DNA of 64,000 bases, taken from the NCBI GenBank assembly GCA_046317875.1, contig JBKCVN010000013.1:82176-146175 (forward strand), written 5' to 3'. This DNA comes from 2-01-FULL-41-14 sp046317875. GTDB lineage: Bacteria; Pseudomonadota; Alphaproteobacteria; UBA7879; UBA5542. The position numbers and the translations under genes were made by a program. This document shows, piece after piece, positions 35,545-44,938 of this stretch (the first letter of the stretch is position 1; the number at the start of each line of letters is the position of its first letter). The notes beneath the pieces are model-generated. The model was not told the DNA's origin. It ran no database searches and saw only the letters and a list, made by a program, of their open reading frames with translations.

Positions 35545-37143
35545 ATGATAAATTATTTTATGCCTGTTTTTTTGTTCCTCCTGACTCTTTCTTTTTCTGC
35601 TAAGGCCTCAGTTGATTTTGCTCAAATTAGAGAAGAGGGAATTCAAATATGTAAATCTATGATTGCTTATAACGAAGATAATATAGAATGGTATAAAAAT
35701 AAAGAAATTGAAGTCAATACAGACAGAGAAAAAGATATCAAAATATTTCGTTTTCATTTTAACTGTGATCCTCATTACCCATACGATTTTTCTAAATTGG
35801 ATATTCTTAAAGAATTAGGTTCTTTAATTGGTGTTTGTTCAAGAAATATTGACCGCTTCAACCATAATATGACACTATGGGCCAAAATAAATAATGATGC
35901 AGTCCATAATACCGAGTTTGCAGAAAAGCAGGTCAGAATATTTTTAGAGGAAGTTAAAACTCAACAAGCAGGACTCTTAGAAAAATGTATCCTTGCTATA
36001 GATGCTGGGGATATGTTTTCGGTTACGAATGAAAAAGTCCACAAAGATAATTACAAGGGCTGGCAATCGTGGGTGGACAGCATTAAATTATTTAGCAAAC
36101 TTTTGAGTCAGCCTGCTATTGAAGACCTATTTCAGAGGTATATCATCCACAGTGCGCGTAAACCATCCCGCAAAATTTATACAGGCCCCTATGTATATTC
36201 AAGCACCTACATGTGTTTGAAAGCGTATTTTTTAGGCCTTACTGATACTTTGTGCACACAAGAGCACTTTCTTTATTCATATTATAAAATCAACCCCAGC
36301 ACCTCTGATGGCCGTCAATATTTTCTAAGAAGCACATTTGCTAGGGATGCCGAAATGCTAGAAACTGAAGTTATGAAAGCCTTGAACCCTTATCAATTAA
36401 AAGCATCAGAGGCCTCTTCGTCTTCAAAAGAATCACATCTTGAGCTTTCGCCAGAGGACCAAAAAAGATGAACAAAAGAACGAGAAAAGAAACGCCTTAA
36501 AAAAGAACGACAAAAAGCTGCGAAAAAAGCCGTGGGTCCTGAAGAATCAGAGATCTTAAAAGAAATTCAGCCGCAGGGTGCAGCAACAGAAGACACTTTA
36601 TCACCAAAATTAGGTGAAACAGAATCATCCACACCTCTAATACTTACGGACCAGGGGGCAAGTGCCGTAGAAAATTCATCTCTACTATCAAGTGAACGAC
36701 CCCCCTCTGATAAAGGCAAGGGCGTTTTCGTATCAGAAGAGGAACAAAGGGAATATTTCATGGAACCTAAAGATTTACATGCCTTTCATCAAAGTAAAAA
36801 AAAGGAAAAATTTTTTAGGGAAGAATCCCCATCTGACCTGAAAAATACACAGACTCCTCAAATGCTTAATAAGGCAGGCTATAATCTATGGTGCAAATTT
36901 TGGAGCGACAGTAGCATGAACTGGGATGATTTAATAAAATTGTTCCTGAACCATCTTGGTTTTGGTTTAGAAAATGGAAATGGTTCTCGCCGCAGCCTGA
37001 ATAAAAATAATAACAAATGTTATATTCACCAACCCCATGAAGGGCGGGATTTTATAGGTCCAGCAACCTTAAACAATATGCGCTCTCAAGTTGAAAAACA
37101 TTTCAAATGGTCATTAGAATCTTTCACAGGGGCAGAAAAATAA
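35545..37143 (+). pseudogene. Second HicA-like exported protein, interrupted by in-frame TGA
   Basis: The start ATG 35545 opens a signal peptide (MINYFMPVFLFLLTLSFSA) and runs to TGA at 36469-36471. The same frame continues without another stop to 37143, for 533 codons in all, close to the 519 of the upstream paralogue. The part after the TGA has a basic stretch (TKEREKKRLKKERQKAAKKA) in the place of the paralogue's poly-Lys, and ends in the same domain (YNLWCKFWSDSSMNWDDL, IHQPHEG, FKWSLESF). TGA is used as a normal stop elsewhere (for example tssG), so a nonsense mutation is likelier than recoding. Confidence 0.75.
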
Positions 37144-37254
37144 TTATTCTAACTTACACTCTTGAAAAGAGCCAAAGATAACACTATATATCATTTTCTG
37201 GGAGATTTAATTCTTTCCAACTCAGCTAGGGTCCATGAGCTTTCGGTAGAAAGA

Positions 37255-37920
37255 CTACCCCAACCCATGGGCTTTAGCATATTCTTCAGCCTTTGGCACC
37301 GGGCCATACATCTCGAAAAATATCTGGCGCAGAATGTCCAAGTTTTTCTTAAATTGAATTCTTTTTTCTTTTTGATGCCGCAGAACGCGCAGGCATCCCC
37401 GTTGCAAAGGCTTTTTAAACAGCAGGCCATGCAACTTGCTTTCAGATCCATGCTCAGCCGCAATGTCCCTTAAAATAGATCCCACCCGATAAGAAGACTT
37501 ACCCAAAATAACACCCACAGCCCGTACAACTTCTTCGTCTTTCATCTCGCTTAAAAAAGTGGCTAAAAATCGCACCGTCACAGGTGCCCCACATCCAGTC
37601 AGACAAGCAAAGGTTTGATTTAAGGCGTCAGATCCCTTAGCCGCAATGGTTTGGCCATATAGTAACTTCACAACCTCAGCCGAAGGGTGATAAGGATGGG
37701 CCTTAAAGTAAGACTGAAGCGCTAGGGCTCCTTGGGTGCCCACCTTTTGGTTACACCTGACATAACAAGACATATTCTTGGAAAATGGGGCCACAAATCG
37801 ATGAACAGAATGGAAAGTCTGGTCAACATGATGGGTAATGGACTGAACCGCAAACCCCGTGTTGATTATAAAACTGACGCCCAGCAGGAAAACCTGCTTA
37901 TTACATAAACGCGTGTACAT
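37255..37920 (-). CDS. Exported hypothetical protein
   Basis: 221 residues, not recognised. Residues 1-24 look like a signal peptide (VFLLGVSFIINTGFA). The mature part is helical and basic, with two Cys pairs (SCYVRCNQ and CLTGCGAP) that may be disulfide-linked in the periplasm. It lies between the HicA-like pair and mraZ on the minus strand; the 436 bp upstream are AT-rich. Confidence 0.6.
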   Translation of the reverse strand: MYTRLCNKQVFLLGVSFIINTGFAVQSITHHVDQTFHSVHRFVAPFSKNMSCYVRCNQKVGTQGALALQSYFKAHPYHPSAEVVKLLYGQTIAAKGSDALNQTFACLTGCGAPVTVRFLATFLSEMKDEEVVRAVGVILGKSSYRVGSILRDIAAEHGSESKLHGLLFKKPLQRGCLRVLRHQKEKRIQFKKNLDILRQIFFEMYGPVPKAEEYAKAHGLG

Positions 37921-38356
37921 GGCCTCTCCCTGGCTTTTTTCTTTTCAGTCTACTCCCTTTATTTCAAAAAGTAAAAGTTGAATATTTTATTCAAAAATAT
38001 CAATTGATTATAAAAATGTTTTTCTGTTTTTGGGGCCTGTTTTTAGGATGAGAAACCATATTTTAAAACCCCTTATGGACATCGTTTATCCCCTCCCCAA
38101 CCCTTATTTGCATAAAAAAAATAATTTTTACATAAAAATCATACACATATTATCAATCCTTCTCTGTCTCTTTAATCCTCTAGGGTTTCATTATGTTTTT
38201 TCATATGGTTTTTTATCCATTATTTAAAAATATTTGTTTTTACTGTTATTTTTTTCAAACTTTATACAAAAAAAGGCCTATTTTTTCATTGACTTCCCAT
38301 GCTATCCCATGGTATCCCATAAGAGAGGCATAACATGAAAGGTCAGGGCCGAAAAA
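37921..38356. other. AT-rich divergent intergenic region before mraZ
   Basis: 436 bp without a recognisable gene. It holds the upstream region of the minus-strand exported protein and, at its right end, the mraZ control site described separately. Confidence 0.6.
38289..38320. promoter_or_regulatory. MraZ operator: three TCCCAT repeats overlapping the dcw promoter
   Basis: TCCCAT occurs at 38295-38300, 38305-38310 and 38315-38320, exactly 10 bp apart; on the other strand it reads ATGGGA. MraZ of E. coli binds direct TGGGN repeats with 5-base spacers upstream of mraZ, which is the same arrangement. A TTGACT (38289-38294) just before may be the -35 element, so MraZ binding would block RNA polymerase. 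No good -10 is visible at the standard distance. Confidence 0.75.
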
Positions 38357-38821
38357 ATGTCGTTATTTTTATCGACATACATAAATAAAATCGATCGAAA
38401 AGGGCGGGTTTCGGTACCGGCTCCCTTTCGCGCGGCCCTGACCACTCAGCCCAATGGGGGCGTCATTGTTTTCAAATCCTACACCCTGCCCGCCCTCGAG
38501 GCTTATCATATGGAGCGCATGCAGGCCCTCAGTGACAGCCTCGACCAAATGGAATTGTTTTCAGAAAGCCAAGAAGATTTAGCCGCGGCCCTTTTCGCAG
38601 ATGCCCAACAGCTGACATGGGATCAAGAAGGCCGCATCATGATTCCCGATTCCTTCCGGGCTTTTGCTCACATCGAAGAAACCGTGGCCTTTGTGGGGCG
38701 TGGGCCCACGTTTCAATTGTGGAACCCTGGGAAATTTGAAAAACACCAAGAAGAAGCCCGTGCCCGTATCCGTGCCAATAAAATCACGCTAAAACTACCG
38801 CCGAAGGGAGAGTCCGCATGA
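38357..38821 (+). CDS. mraZ: Transcriptional regulator MraZ
   Basis: 154 residues with two AbrB-like halves: INKIDRKGRVSVPAPFR near the start and LTWDQEGRIMIPDSFRAF in the middle, the duplicated DxxGRxxxP motif. MraZ represses the dcw operon, including itself; the repeats upstream fit this. Its stop overlaps the rsmH start by 4 bp (ATGA). Confidence 0.94.
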   Translation: MSLFLSTYINKIDRKGRVSVPAPFRAALTTQPNGGVIVFKSYTLPALEAYHMERMQALSDSLDQMELFSESQEDLAAALFADAQQLTWDQEGRIMIPDSFRAFAHIEETVAFVGRGPTFQLWNPGKFEKHQEEARARIRANKITLKLPPKGESA

Positions 38822-39777
38822 CCTCCTTTGCGATTCACCAGCCCGTTATGTTACACGAAGTCCTAAGGGCCCTTGATCCCCAAAAAGGCAAGATCTATGT
38901 GGACAGCACCTTTGGGGCCGGGGGATATAGTCGGGCCATTCTGAACAGTGCCGACTGCAAAGTTTATGGCATTGATCGCGATCCTGACGCCATTCAACGG
39001 GGCCAACAGCTTGCCGCCCAGAATAAAAACTTTACCATCCTAGAAGGAAACTTTTCTGATCTTGAACAACTATTAAAAGACGCCAATATCTCGGCCATCG
39101 ATGGCATTGTGTTTGATTTGGGTGTGTCCTCGCCCCAATTAGACGAAAGCGAACGGGGGTTCTCGTTCCAAAAGGATGGACCCCTCGATATGCGCATGGA
39201 AAAGAAGGGCGAAACCGCCGCCGATGTGGTAAATACCCTGGGGGAAAAGGAATTGGCCCGGATTATTTGGGAATACGGAGATGAACCCAAGTCCCGGTCC
39301 ATCGCCAAAGCCATTGTGGAACGTCGAAAAGAAACACCCTTTACGCGCACCCTTGACCTGGCCACCCTTGTACATAAGATTATCAAAAAGAAACCCCATC
39401 AAAAAATTGATCCCGCCACCAAAACGTTCCAGGCGCTACGCATTTATGTCAATACCGAGCTTAAATCCTTGGAACAGGGGTTGGAGGCCGCTGAAAAAAT
39501 GCTGGCCCCCGGCGGACGATTGGTGGTGGTCTCGTTCCATGCCCTGGAAGATGAACGTGTTAAAAATTTTTTGCGTCACCAAAGTGGCAATACCCCTAAC
39601 CCCTCCCGCCATCAACCCATGGTTGCGGAACAAAACCCCTTGCCGTCCTTTCAAATTCTGGAACGCAAGGCCCAACAACCCTCCGATGAAGAAGTCACCT
39701 TAAATCCCCGGGCCCGGTCAGCGCGCTTACGGTGGGCCATTCGTACCTCTCATGCGGTTTCAAAAGGATATTTTTAA
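38818..39777 (+). CDS. rsmH: 16S rRNA (cytosine(1402)-N(4))-methyltransferase RsmH (MraW)
   Basis: 319 residues. It methylates C1402 of 16S rRNA with S-adenosylmethionine. Visible: HQPVMLHEVLRAL, the SAM loop DSTFGAGGYSRAIL, DLGVSSPQLDESERGFSF, RIYVNTELKSLEQGL, and SFHALEDERVKNFLR. Placed second in the dcw operon as in most bacteria, with ATGA overlaps on the mraZ side. Confidence 0.96.
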   Translation: MTSFAIHQPVMLHEVLRALDPQKGKIYVDSTFGAGGYSRAILNSADCKVYGIDRDPDAIQRGQQLAAQNKNFTILEGNFSDLEQLLKDANISAIDGIVFDLGVSSPQLDESERGFSFQKDGPLDMRMEKKGETAADVVNTLGEKELARIIWEYGDEPKSRSIAKAIVERRKETPFTRTLDLATLVHKIIKKKPHQKIDPATKTFQALRIYVNTELKSLEQGLEAAEKMLAPGGRLVVVSFHALEDERVKNFLRHQSGNTPNPSRHQPMVAEQNPLPSFQILERKAQQPSDEEVTLNPRARSARLRWAIRTSHAVSKGYF

Positions 39778-40107
39778 ATGTTATCGCATGATTTTCTAAG
39801 AAAAAGTTCATTCATTCTGGTCTCACTCAGTCTTTTAATGGGCGTCGGCCTTTATCATCTTAAACACTGTGTTTCTAATACGGCCTATGAACTGACCCAA
39901 ACGAAAATTCGTATTTTGGAAACCCAAGAATCCCTTCACACGCTGAAGGCAGAATGGGGGTTTCTAACCAGCCCCAAACGGCTGGCTAAACTCAGCAGTC
40001 AGCATCTTCAATTAAAACCCGTTAAGGCCGTGCAGATTGCTTCACTGAATACCTTTAACCAGCGGGCAACCCAAGGCATTATGGTTGCCTACAGAAGGCC
40101 CACATAA
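39778..40107 (+). CDS. ftsL: Cell division protein FtsL
   Basis: 109 residues with one N-terminal membrane segment (about 10-27) and a short periplasmic coiled coil, then KTLSSQ-like LAKLSSQHLQLKPVKAVQI, the usual FtsL end. Sequence is poorly conserved in this family, but size, topology and position between rsmH and ftsI make the call good. It belongs to the FtsQLB complex that activates FtsW-FtsI. Starts at the base after the rsmH stop. Confidence 0.85.
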   Translation: MLSHDFLRKSSFILVSLSLLMGVGLYHLKHCVSNTAYELTQTKIRILETQESLHTLKAEWGFLTSPKRLAKLSSQHLQLKPVKAVQIASLNTFNQRATQGIMVAYRRPT

Positions 40108-41807
40108 TGCATGATGGCATTACCGCTCCTCCCTCGCGTATGCGGGATTTTCTCGAGGGTAAAAAAAACAATAAAGGGGCCAACGCCCCTTTAACCCGCT
40201 TTACCACCGCCTCGATTCTTATATTTCTGATTTTTTTAATCATAGGCCTCCGCCTGTTATGGATTATGGTTTTGTCCCAATCCCATACGCGCACCCCCTC
40301 GTCCCCTGCCTTAACCCAGTTGGTAAAACGGGCCGATATTATCGATCGAAACGGCAGCATCCTGGCCACCAATCTGATTACATTTTCTTTGTTTGCCAAC
40401 CCTAAGCACATCAGCAACCCCCAAGACCTGGCGCGCAAACTGGTAAGGATATTTCCCGATCTATCGGAAAATGATCTGTATAAAAAGCTCACTGCCCGCA
40501 GTCCCTTTGTGTGGATCAAACGGAATTTGACCCCCAAGCAAAAGCTCATGGTGCAATATTTGGGGCAAGTGGGTCTTGATTTCCAAAAAGAACAAAAGCG
40601 CATCTATCCCCATGAAACCCTCATGGCCCATGTGGTAGGCTATACCAATGTGGATAACCAAGGCTTGTCAGGGATCGAGCGCCATTTTGATACCCAACTT
40701 AAGGGCAACAACACCCCCCTTCAACTGTCCATTGATTTACGCGTTCAGCATATTTTACGGGAAGCTTTGCTTTCCGGCATGGAAAAGCATTCGGCCAAGA
40801 AAGGCAGTGGAATTGTTATGGATGTCAATACCAGCGAAATTATTGGCATGGTCTCTTTGCCCGATTTTGACCCCCACCACCCCAAAACCAGTGAAGCCAT
40901 TTTCAACACCAACACCCTGGGAGTGTATGAAATGGGGTCCCTCTTTAAAATTTTCACCTTTGCCATGGCCTTGGATTATAAAACCGTCAGTCTACAAGAC
41001 GGCTTCGATACATCCCGTCCCTTATATATTGGCAAGTTCCGTGTTAAAGATTTCCATGCCAAAAACCGGTGGCTTTCTATCCCAGAAATCTTCATGTACT
41101 CGTCAAATATTGGGACCGTCAAAATGGCCCTCAAGGTAGGGGCCGAACGTCAAAAGAAATTCTTCGAGAAAATCGGATTCCTAAAACCCCTGAAAATTGA
41201 AGTGGGCGAAAACGGTATTCCCATGGCCCCCCGCGGCACCTGGAAAGATATTCAGGTGGCCACCATTTCCTATGGTTATGGATTGGCCATCAGCCCCATC
41301 CATTTGGCCAACGGAATTGCGGCTTTGGTCAATGGGGGTGTTCTGCGCCAGCCCACCCTATTAAAGAAATCGGGCCCCGATGAATACACCCGCATTATTT
41401 CGGCCGCCACCTCCGAAAAACTGCGCCGTCTTATGCACCTAGTGGTTAAAGAAGGATCAGGGTATCGCGGAAATGCAGCGGGATATTTAGTGGGCGGCAA
41501 AACAGGATCCGCCAACAAAAAAGATGACGATGGTAAGGGATATGTGGCCCATGGCAAGCATCGATCTTCTTTCATTGGCGCCTTCCCCATTACAAATCCC
41601 AAATATTTGGTGTTCATCATGTTGGATGAACCGAAAAACAGCCGCGAGGTGGGCGTGGCCACGGGGGGCGTCGTATCGGCCCCCATCGCCAAAGAAGTCA
41701 TCGAAAAATCGGCCCCCTTACTGGGTGTCCTTCCCGTCGATGAATCGGGGTCTCGTCTGCAATCGGCTATGAACATAACAAGGGGGTCTTCTCGTGCAAT
41801 TCAATAA
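40107..41807 (+). CDS. ftsI: Division-specific penicillin-binding protein 3 (FtsI)
   Basis: 566 residues. One membrane segment (about 33-52), a pedestal dimerisation domain, then a transpeptidase domain with SLFK holding the active Ser278, SSN at 332-334, and KTGS at 465-468. It cross-links septal peptidoglycan. The start ATG shares its A with the ftsL stop codon. Its 3' end overlaps murE by 14 bp. Confidence 0.96.
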   Translation: MHDGITAPPSRMRDFLEGKKNNKGANAPLTRFTTASILIFLIFLIIGLRLLWIMVLSQSHTRTPSSPALTQLVKRADIIDRNGSILATNLITFSLFANPKHISNPQDLARKLVRIFPDLSENDLYKKLTARSPFVWIKRNLTPKQKLMVQYLGQVGLDFQKEQKRIYPHETLMAHVVGYTNVDNQGLSGIERHFDTQLKGNNTPLQLSIDLRVQHILREALLSGMEKHSAKKGSGIVMDVNTSEIIGMVSLPDFDPHHPKTSEAIFNTNTLGVYEMGSLFKIFTFAMALDYKTVSLQDGFDTSRPLYIGKFRVKDFHAKNRWLSIPEIFMYSSNIGTVKMALKVGAERQKKFFEKIGFLKPLKIEVGENGIPMAPRGTWKDIQVATISYGYGLAISPIHLANGIAALVNGGVLRQPTLLKKSGPDEYTRIISAATSEKLRRLMHLVVKEGSGYRGNAAGYLVGGKTGSANKKDDDGKGYVAHGKHRSSFIGAFPITNPKYLVFIMLDEPKNSREVGVATGGVVSAPIAKEVIEKSAPLLGVLPVDESGSRLQSAMNITRGSSRAIQ

Positions 41808-43293
41808 GCTTGTTCATCACCTTCAATCCCTTCATCCCGTCAACATTTGGCCGGGTAGTTCCTCGGTGTTTGAGACGGATCTTAGGGGCCTCAGCGCCTC
41901 TACGAAAGACATCCATCCCCAGTTCGTATTTGTGGCCATTCCCGGGACCACCGTAAATGGGGAAAATTTTATTCCCGAAGCCATCCAAAAAGGCGCGGTG
42001 GTGATTGTGGCGTCGGATCACGCCTATGAAAAATACAGTGATCAATTTCCCCATGTTGCCTTTATTACCACCTCGAATGCCGCCTTGTGTTTGGCCAAAA
42101 TGGCCTCCCTTTTTTATCCCCAAGCCCCCGCTCATATTGTGGCGGTCACGGGCACCAATGGGAAAAGTTCCACCGTGGAATTTGCCCGACAAATATGGGA
42201 TTACCTGGGCCTTAAATCAGCCAGCCTGGGCACCCTGGGCATTCAAAGCCAGTGGTTCAAAGCCGAAAAGCATCTCACCACCCCAGACCCAGTCTACCTG
42301 CACCGGCAAATGGGGGCCCTTGCCAAGGCCGGCATCACCCATCTGGCCCTTGAAGCCTCAAGTCACGGTCTCTCCCAACATCGCCTGGATGGGCTTCGTT
42401 TAAAAGCTGGAGGGTTTACCAGTTTCAGCCGGGATCATCTTGATTATCATGGCACCATGGAAAATTATCTTCAGGCCAAAGGTCGCCTTTTTTCACACCT
42501 GGTTCGATCGTCCCAGGGGATCGCTGTGTTGAACGCCGATATTCCCGAATACCAGCCCCTAGTCCACCTATCACAAGGATTGAAGGTCATCAGCTATGGC
42601 CGGCAGGGGCACGACTTCCATATTAACAAGATCACCCCTCTCCCCCATGGCCAACGGGTTGACCTCTCTGTTTTTGGAACATCTTATACCCTTAATTTGC
42701 ATCTGATGGGCGAATTCCAGGTTTACAATGCCCTCTGCGCTTTGGGATTGGTGCTCAGTGATTCGTCTATTCCCATTGAAAAAGCTGTACGGGCTCTTGA
42801 AACCCTTCGCCCCCCTGCAGGCCGGCTTGAATTCATCGCCAACACCCCCAAAGGGGCCGCAGTGTACGTAGATTATGCCCATGCGGAAGACGCCATTAAA
42901 ACCGTGTTACAAGCCCTTCGAAAACATACCCAAAAGGATTTATGGATTGTGTTTGGCGCAGGCGGTGGTCGGGATCCAGGCACACGCCCCCCCATGGGCC
43001 AAGCGGCGGCCCAGAATGCAGACCATGTGATTTTAACGGACGATAACCCCCGTTTTGAAAACCCCGCGGCCATTCGGGCCAAACTTAAGGAAGGGGCCCC
43101 CCAGGCCCACGAAATTCCCGACCGTCGTCAGGCTATTGCCCATGCCATTCACCATGCGCAAAAAGATGATATTATTCTTGTTGCGGGCAAAGGGCCCGAA
43201 GATGGGCAAATCGTACAAGGGGTCACCGAACCCTTTTTAGACAGTCGGGTGATTTTAGAAACCATTCAACAGGCAGGGCATCATGAAAAATAA
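41794..43293 (+). CDS. murE: UDP-MurNAc-tripeptide synthetase MurE (meso-diaminopimelate type)
   Basis: 499 residues from a GTG start inside ftsI. It adds the third residue to UDP-MurNAc-L-Ala-D-Glu. Mur-ligase motifs: TGTNGKSSTVEF for ATP, LEASSHGLSQHR, FTSFSRDHLDYHG, and YVDYAHAEDAIK. DDNPR near residue 415 is the DNPR signature that selects meso-diaminopimelate rather than lysine. It overlaps murF by 11 bp. Confidence 0.96.
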   Translation: MQFNKLVHHLQSLHPVNIWPGSSSVFETDLRGLSASTKDIHPQFVFVAIPGTTVNGENFIPEAIQKGAVVIVASDHAYEKYSDQFPHVAFITTSNAALCLAKMASLFYPQAPAHIVAVTGTNGKSSTVEFARQIWDYLGLKSASLGTLGIQSQWFKAEKHLTTPDPVYLHRQMGALAKAGITHLALEASSHGLSQHRLDGLRLKAGGFTSFSRDHLDYHGTMENYLQAKGRLFSHLVRSSQGIAVLNADIPEYQPLVHLSQGLKVISYGRQGHDFHINKITPLPHGQRVDLSVFGTSYTLNLHLMGEFQVYNALCALGLVLSDSSIPIEKAVRALETLRPPAGRLEFIANTPKGAAVYVDYAHAEDAIKTVLQALRKHTQKDLWIVFGAGGGRDPGTRPPMGQAAAQNADHVILTDDNPRFENPAAIRAKLKEGAPQAHEIPDRRQAIAHAIHHAQKDDIILVAGKGPEDGQIVQGVTEPFLDSRVILETIQQAGHHEK

Positions 43294-44680
43294 ATGGACT
43301 TCATCCCTTCTTCAATCCATTACCCAGGGTCAGCTAAAGGGGCCCCAAAGCTGGACAGCCACCACCTTTACGCATGACAGTCGTCAAGTGACACCGGGAC
43401 AACTTTATGTGGCCATTAAGGGCGAAAAGGTAGATGGGCATGATTATATTAATTCAGCCCTGCAAAATGGGGCCGTGGCCGCCCTGGTCAGCCATATTCC
43501 CGCTAGCCTATCTTCTGATGCCCCCCTTGTGCTGGTGCCTAATGTGGAAGAGGCCCTTCTTCAAGTGGGTCGGTACGTACGCGATCATTTAAAAGCCACC
43601 GTGATTGGTGTCACGGGCAGTTCGGGCAAAACCACCACCAAAGATATGCTGAAACTATGTCTATCGGCCCAAGGAAAAACCCACGCTAATTTCCGCAGTT
43701 TTAACTCGCGCTGGGGGGTTCCCCTAACCCTTGCCGAATGTGAAGGGGATGAACAATTTGTGGTGCTAGAAATGGGGATGAGCGGCCGGGGCGAACTCAG
43801 CACCCTAACCCACATGGCCCGCCCCCACATTGCCATGATTACCACCATCAACCCTGCCCACTTGGAAGAGCTTGGGTCGCTTGAAAATATTGCCCGGGCC
43901 AAGGCTGAAATTTTTGAAGGCCTGCCCAGTACGGGAACGGCCTTAGTGCCAGGGGATGTGGAACACACCCCCCTTCTGTTGGCTAAAGCCCATGAATCAG
44001 CGGCGGCCCATGTGGTGGTGTTTGGGGAATCGACGGCGGCCCAAATTCGGTTAGCGTCCTACCAACCCCAGTCCACCCAAGCCCAGGTGAAAATTTCCTT
44101 ACACGGCACGGAATACAGCTATACCTTGGCCGTTTTGGGCAAACACTATGCCATGAACAGTTTGGCCGTACTGGGGGCCATTCATGCAGCCAAGGCCAGC
44201 GTGCCCCACGCCATCGATGCCCTGCAAACATTCCAGGGATCCGATCGTCGGGGCCAGATCATCCCCCTCTCCCAAGGCATTCTATTATTTGATGAAAGCT
44301 ATAATGCCAACCCCGGATCCATGAAGGCGGCGCTCGAGGCCTTTGGATCCCATCCCGTTTCGGGTCATAAAATATTGGTACTGGGCGATATGCGGGCCCT
44401 GGGCCGGGAATCGCGGGACTATCACCTAAATTTAAAAGAGACCGTGTTGGCCACCCATCCCCATATGGTGTTTACATATGGGGCCGAGATGGAGGCGTTG
44501 CATCAGGCCCTTGCTCCCCACCTTACCACCCATCACTTCCAAGACCTGGAATCCCTCAGCCAAGCGGTGATGAATGTTCTTAACCCCCACGATGCGGTTT
44601 TTATTAAGGCCTCGAATTCGGTGAACCTGAATCAAGTGGCCCAGGCCATCCTGAATCAATTCAAACCGATGGCTGGGTAA
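43283..44680 (+). CDS. murF: UDP-MurNAc-tripeptide-D-Ala-D-Ala ligase
   Basis: 465 residues. It joins D-Ala-D-Ala to the UDP-MurNAc-tripeptide. Motifs: VTGSSGKTTTKDML for ATP, EMGMSGRGELSTL, ITTINPAHLEELGS, and LFDESYNANPGSMKAAL. It overlaps the end of murE, and a terminator follows 13 bp after its stop, so transcription of the mraZ-murF half ends here. Confidence 0.96.
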   Translation: MKNKWTSSLLQSITQGQLKGPQSWTATTFTHDSRQVTPGQLYVAIKGEKVDGHDYINSALQNGAVAALVSHIPASLSSDAPLVLVPNVEEALLQVGRYVRDHLKATVIGVTGSSGKTTTKDMLKLCLSAQGKTHANFRSFNSRWGVPLTLAECEGDEQFVVLEMGMSGRGELSTLTHMARPHIAMITTINPAHLEELGSLENIARAKAEIFEGLPSTGTALVPGDVEHTPLLLAKAHESAAAHVVVFGESTAAQIRLASYQPQSTQAQVKISLHGTEYSYTLAVLGKHYAMNSLAVLGAIHAAKASVPHAIDALQTFQGSDRRGQIIPLSQGILLFDESYNANPGSMKAALEAFGSHPVSGHKILVLGDMRALGRESRDYHLNLKETVLATHPHMVFTYGAEMEALHQALAPHLTTHHFQDLESLSQAVMNVLNPHDAVFIKASNSVNLNQVAQAILNQFKPMAG

Positions 44681-44692
44681 ACTGCCCGCAAT

Positions 44693-44722
44693 AAAAAAGG
44701 CCTCACTTAGGGGGCCTTTTTT
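44693..44722 (+). terminator. Rho-independent terminator after murF
   Basis: AAAAAAGGCC and GGCCTTTTTT pair around a 10-base loop, with the T run at the end. It separates murF from the rest of the dcw cluster. Confidence 0.85.
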
Positions 44723-44743
44723 CATCAATTTTTTCGTGTCTTC

Positions 44744-44873
44744 CTCTTGCCATTCCCGCGTTCCCTCTTGTCATTCCCGCGGAGGCGGGAATCCATCTTC
44801 TCTGTCTTGCTTTTCCCACATCACCACGCCAACTGCATGCCTCCCTGGACCCCCGCGTTTGCGGGTGTGACAG
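44744..44873. repeat. Palindromic intergenic repeats of the CATTCCCGC type
   Basis: CTTGTCATTCCCGCGGAGGC is the left part of a palindrome (ATTCCCGC, GGAG, GCGGGAAT at 44773-44792). A partial copy, CTTGCCATTCCCGCG, lies just before it, making a tandem duplication of about 22 bp. A related inverted repeat, ACCCCCGCGTTTGCGGGTGT, is at about 44848-44868. Such palindromes are dispersed in many proteobacterial genomes, some as mobile miniature elements. Confidence 0.65.
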
Positions 44874-44876
44874 TAA

Positions 44877-44905
44877 AAAAGGGGGGGCTTTTATACCCCC
44901 CCTTT
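44877..44905 (-). terminator. Hairpin terminator after the inserted exported-protein gene
   Basis: AAAAGGGGGGG and CCCCCCCTTTT pair around CTTTTATA; on the minus strand it ends in a T6 run, 34 bp after the stop of the gene at 44939-45637. Confidence 0.7.
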
Positions 44906-44938
44906 TATAACTAAGTACCCCACAAGGTGGACGGTCAA

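Noticed and set aside
36469..36471. TGA recoded as an amino acid
   Set aside because: TGA ends normal genes such as tssG and trpS-region genes use TGG for Trp throughout, so a changed code is not supported.
37162..37473. Plus-strand frame opposite the exported protein at 37255-37920
   Set aside because: No ribosome site, and the minus-strand frame has a signal peptide and longer coherent sequence.
44744..44873. CRISPR array
   Set aside because: Only two to three short palindromic copies without regular spacers; no cas genes. No CRISPR array was seen anywhere in the window.
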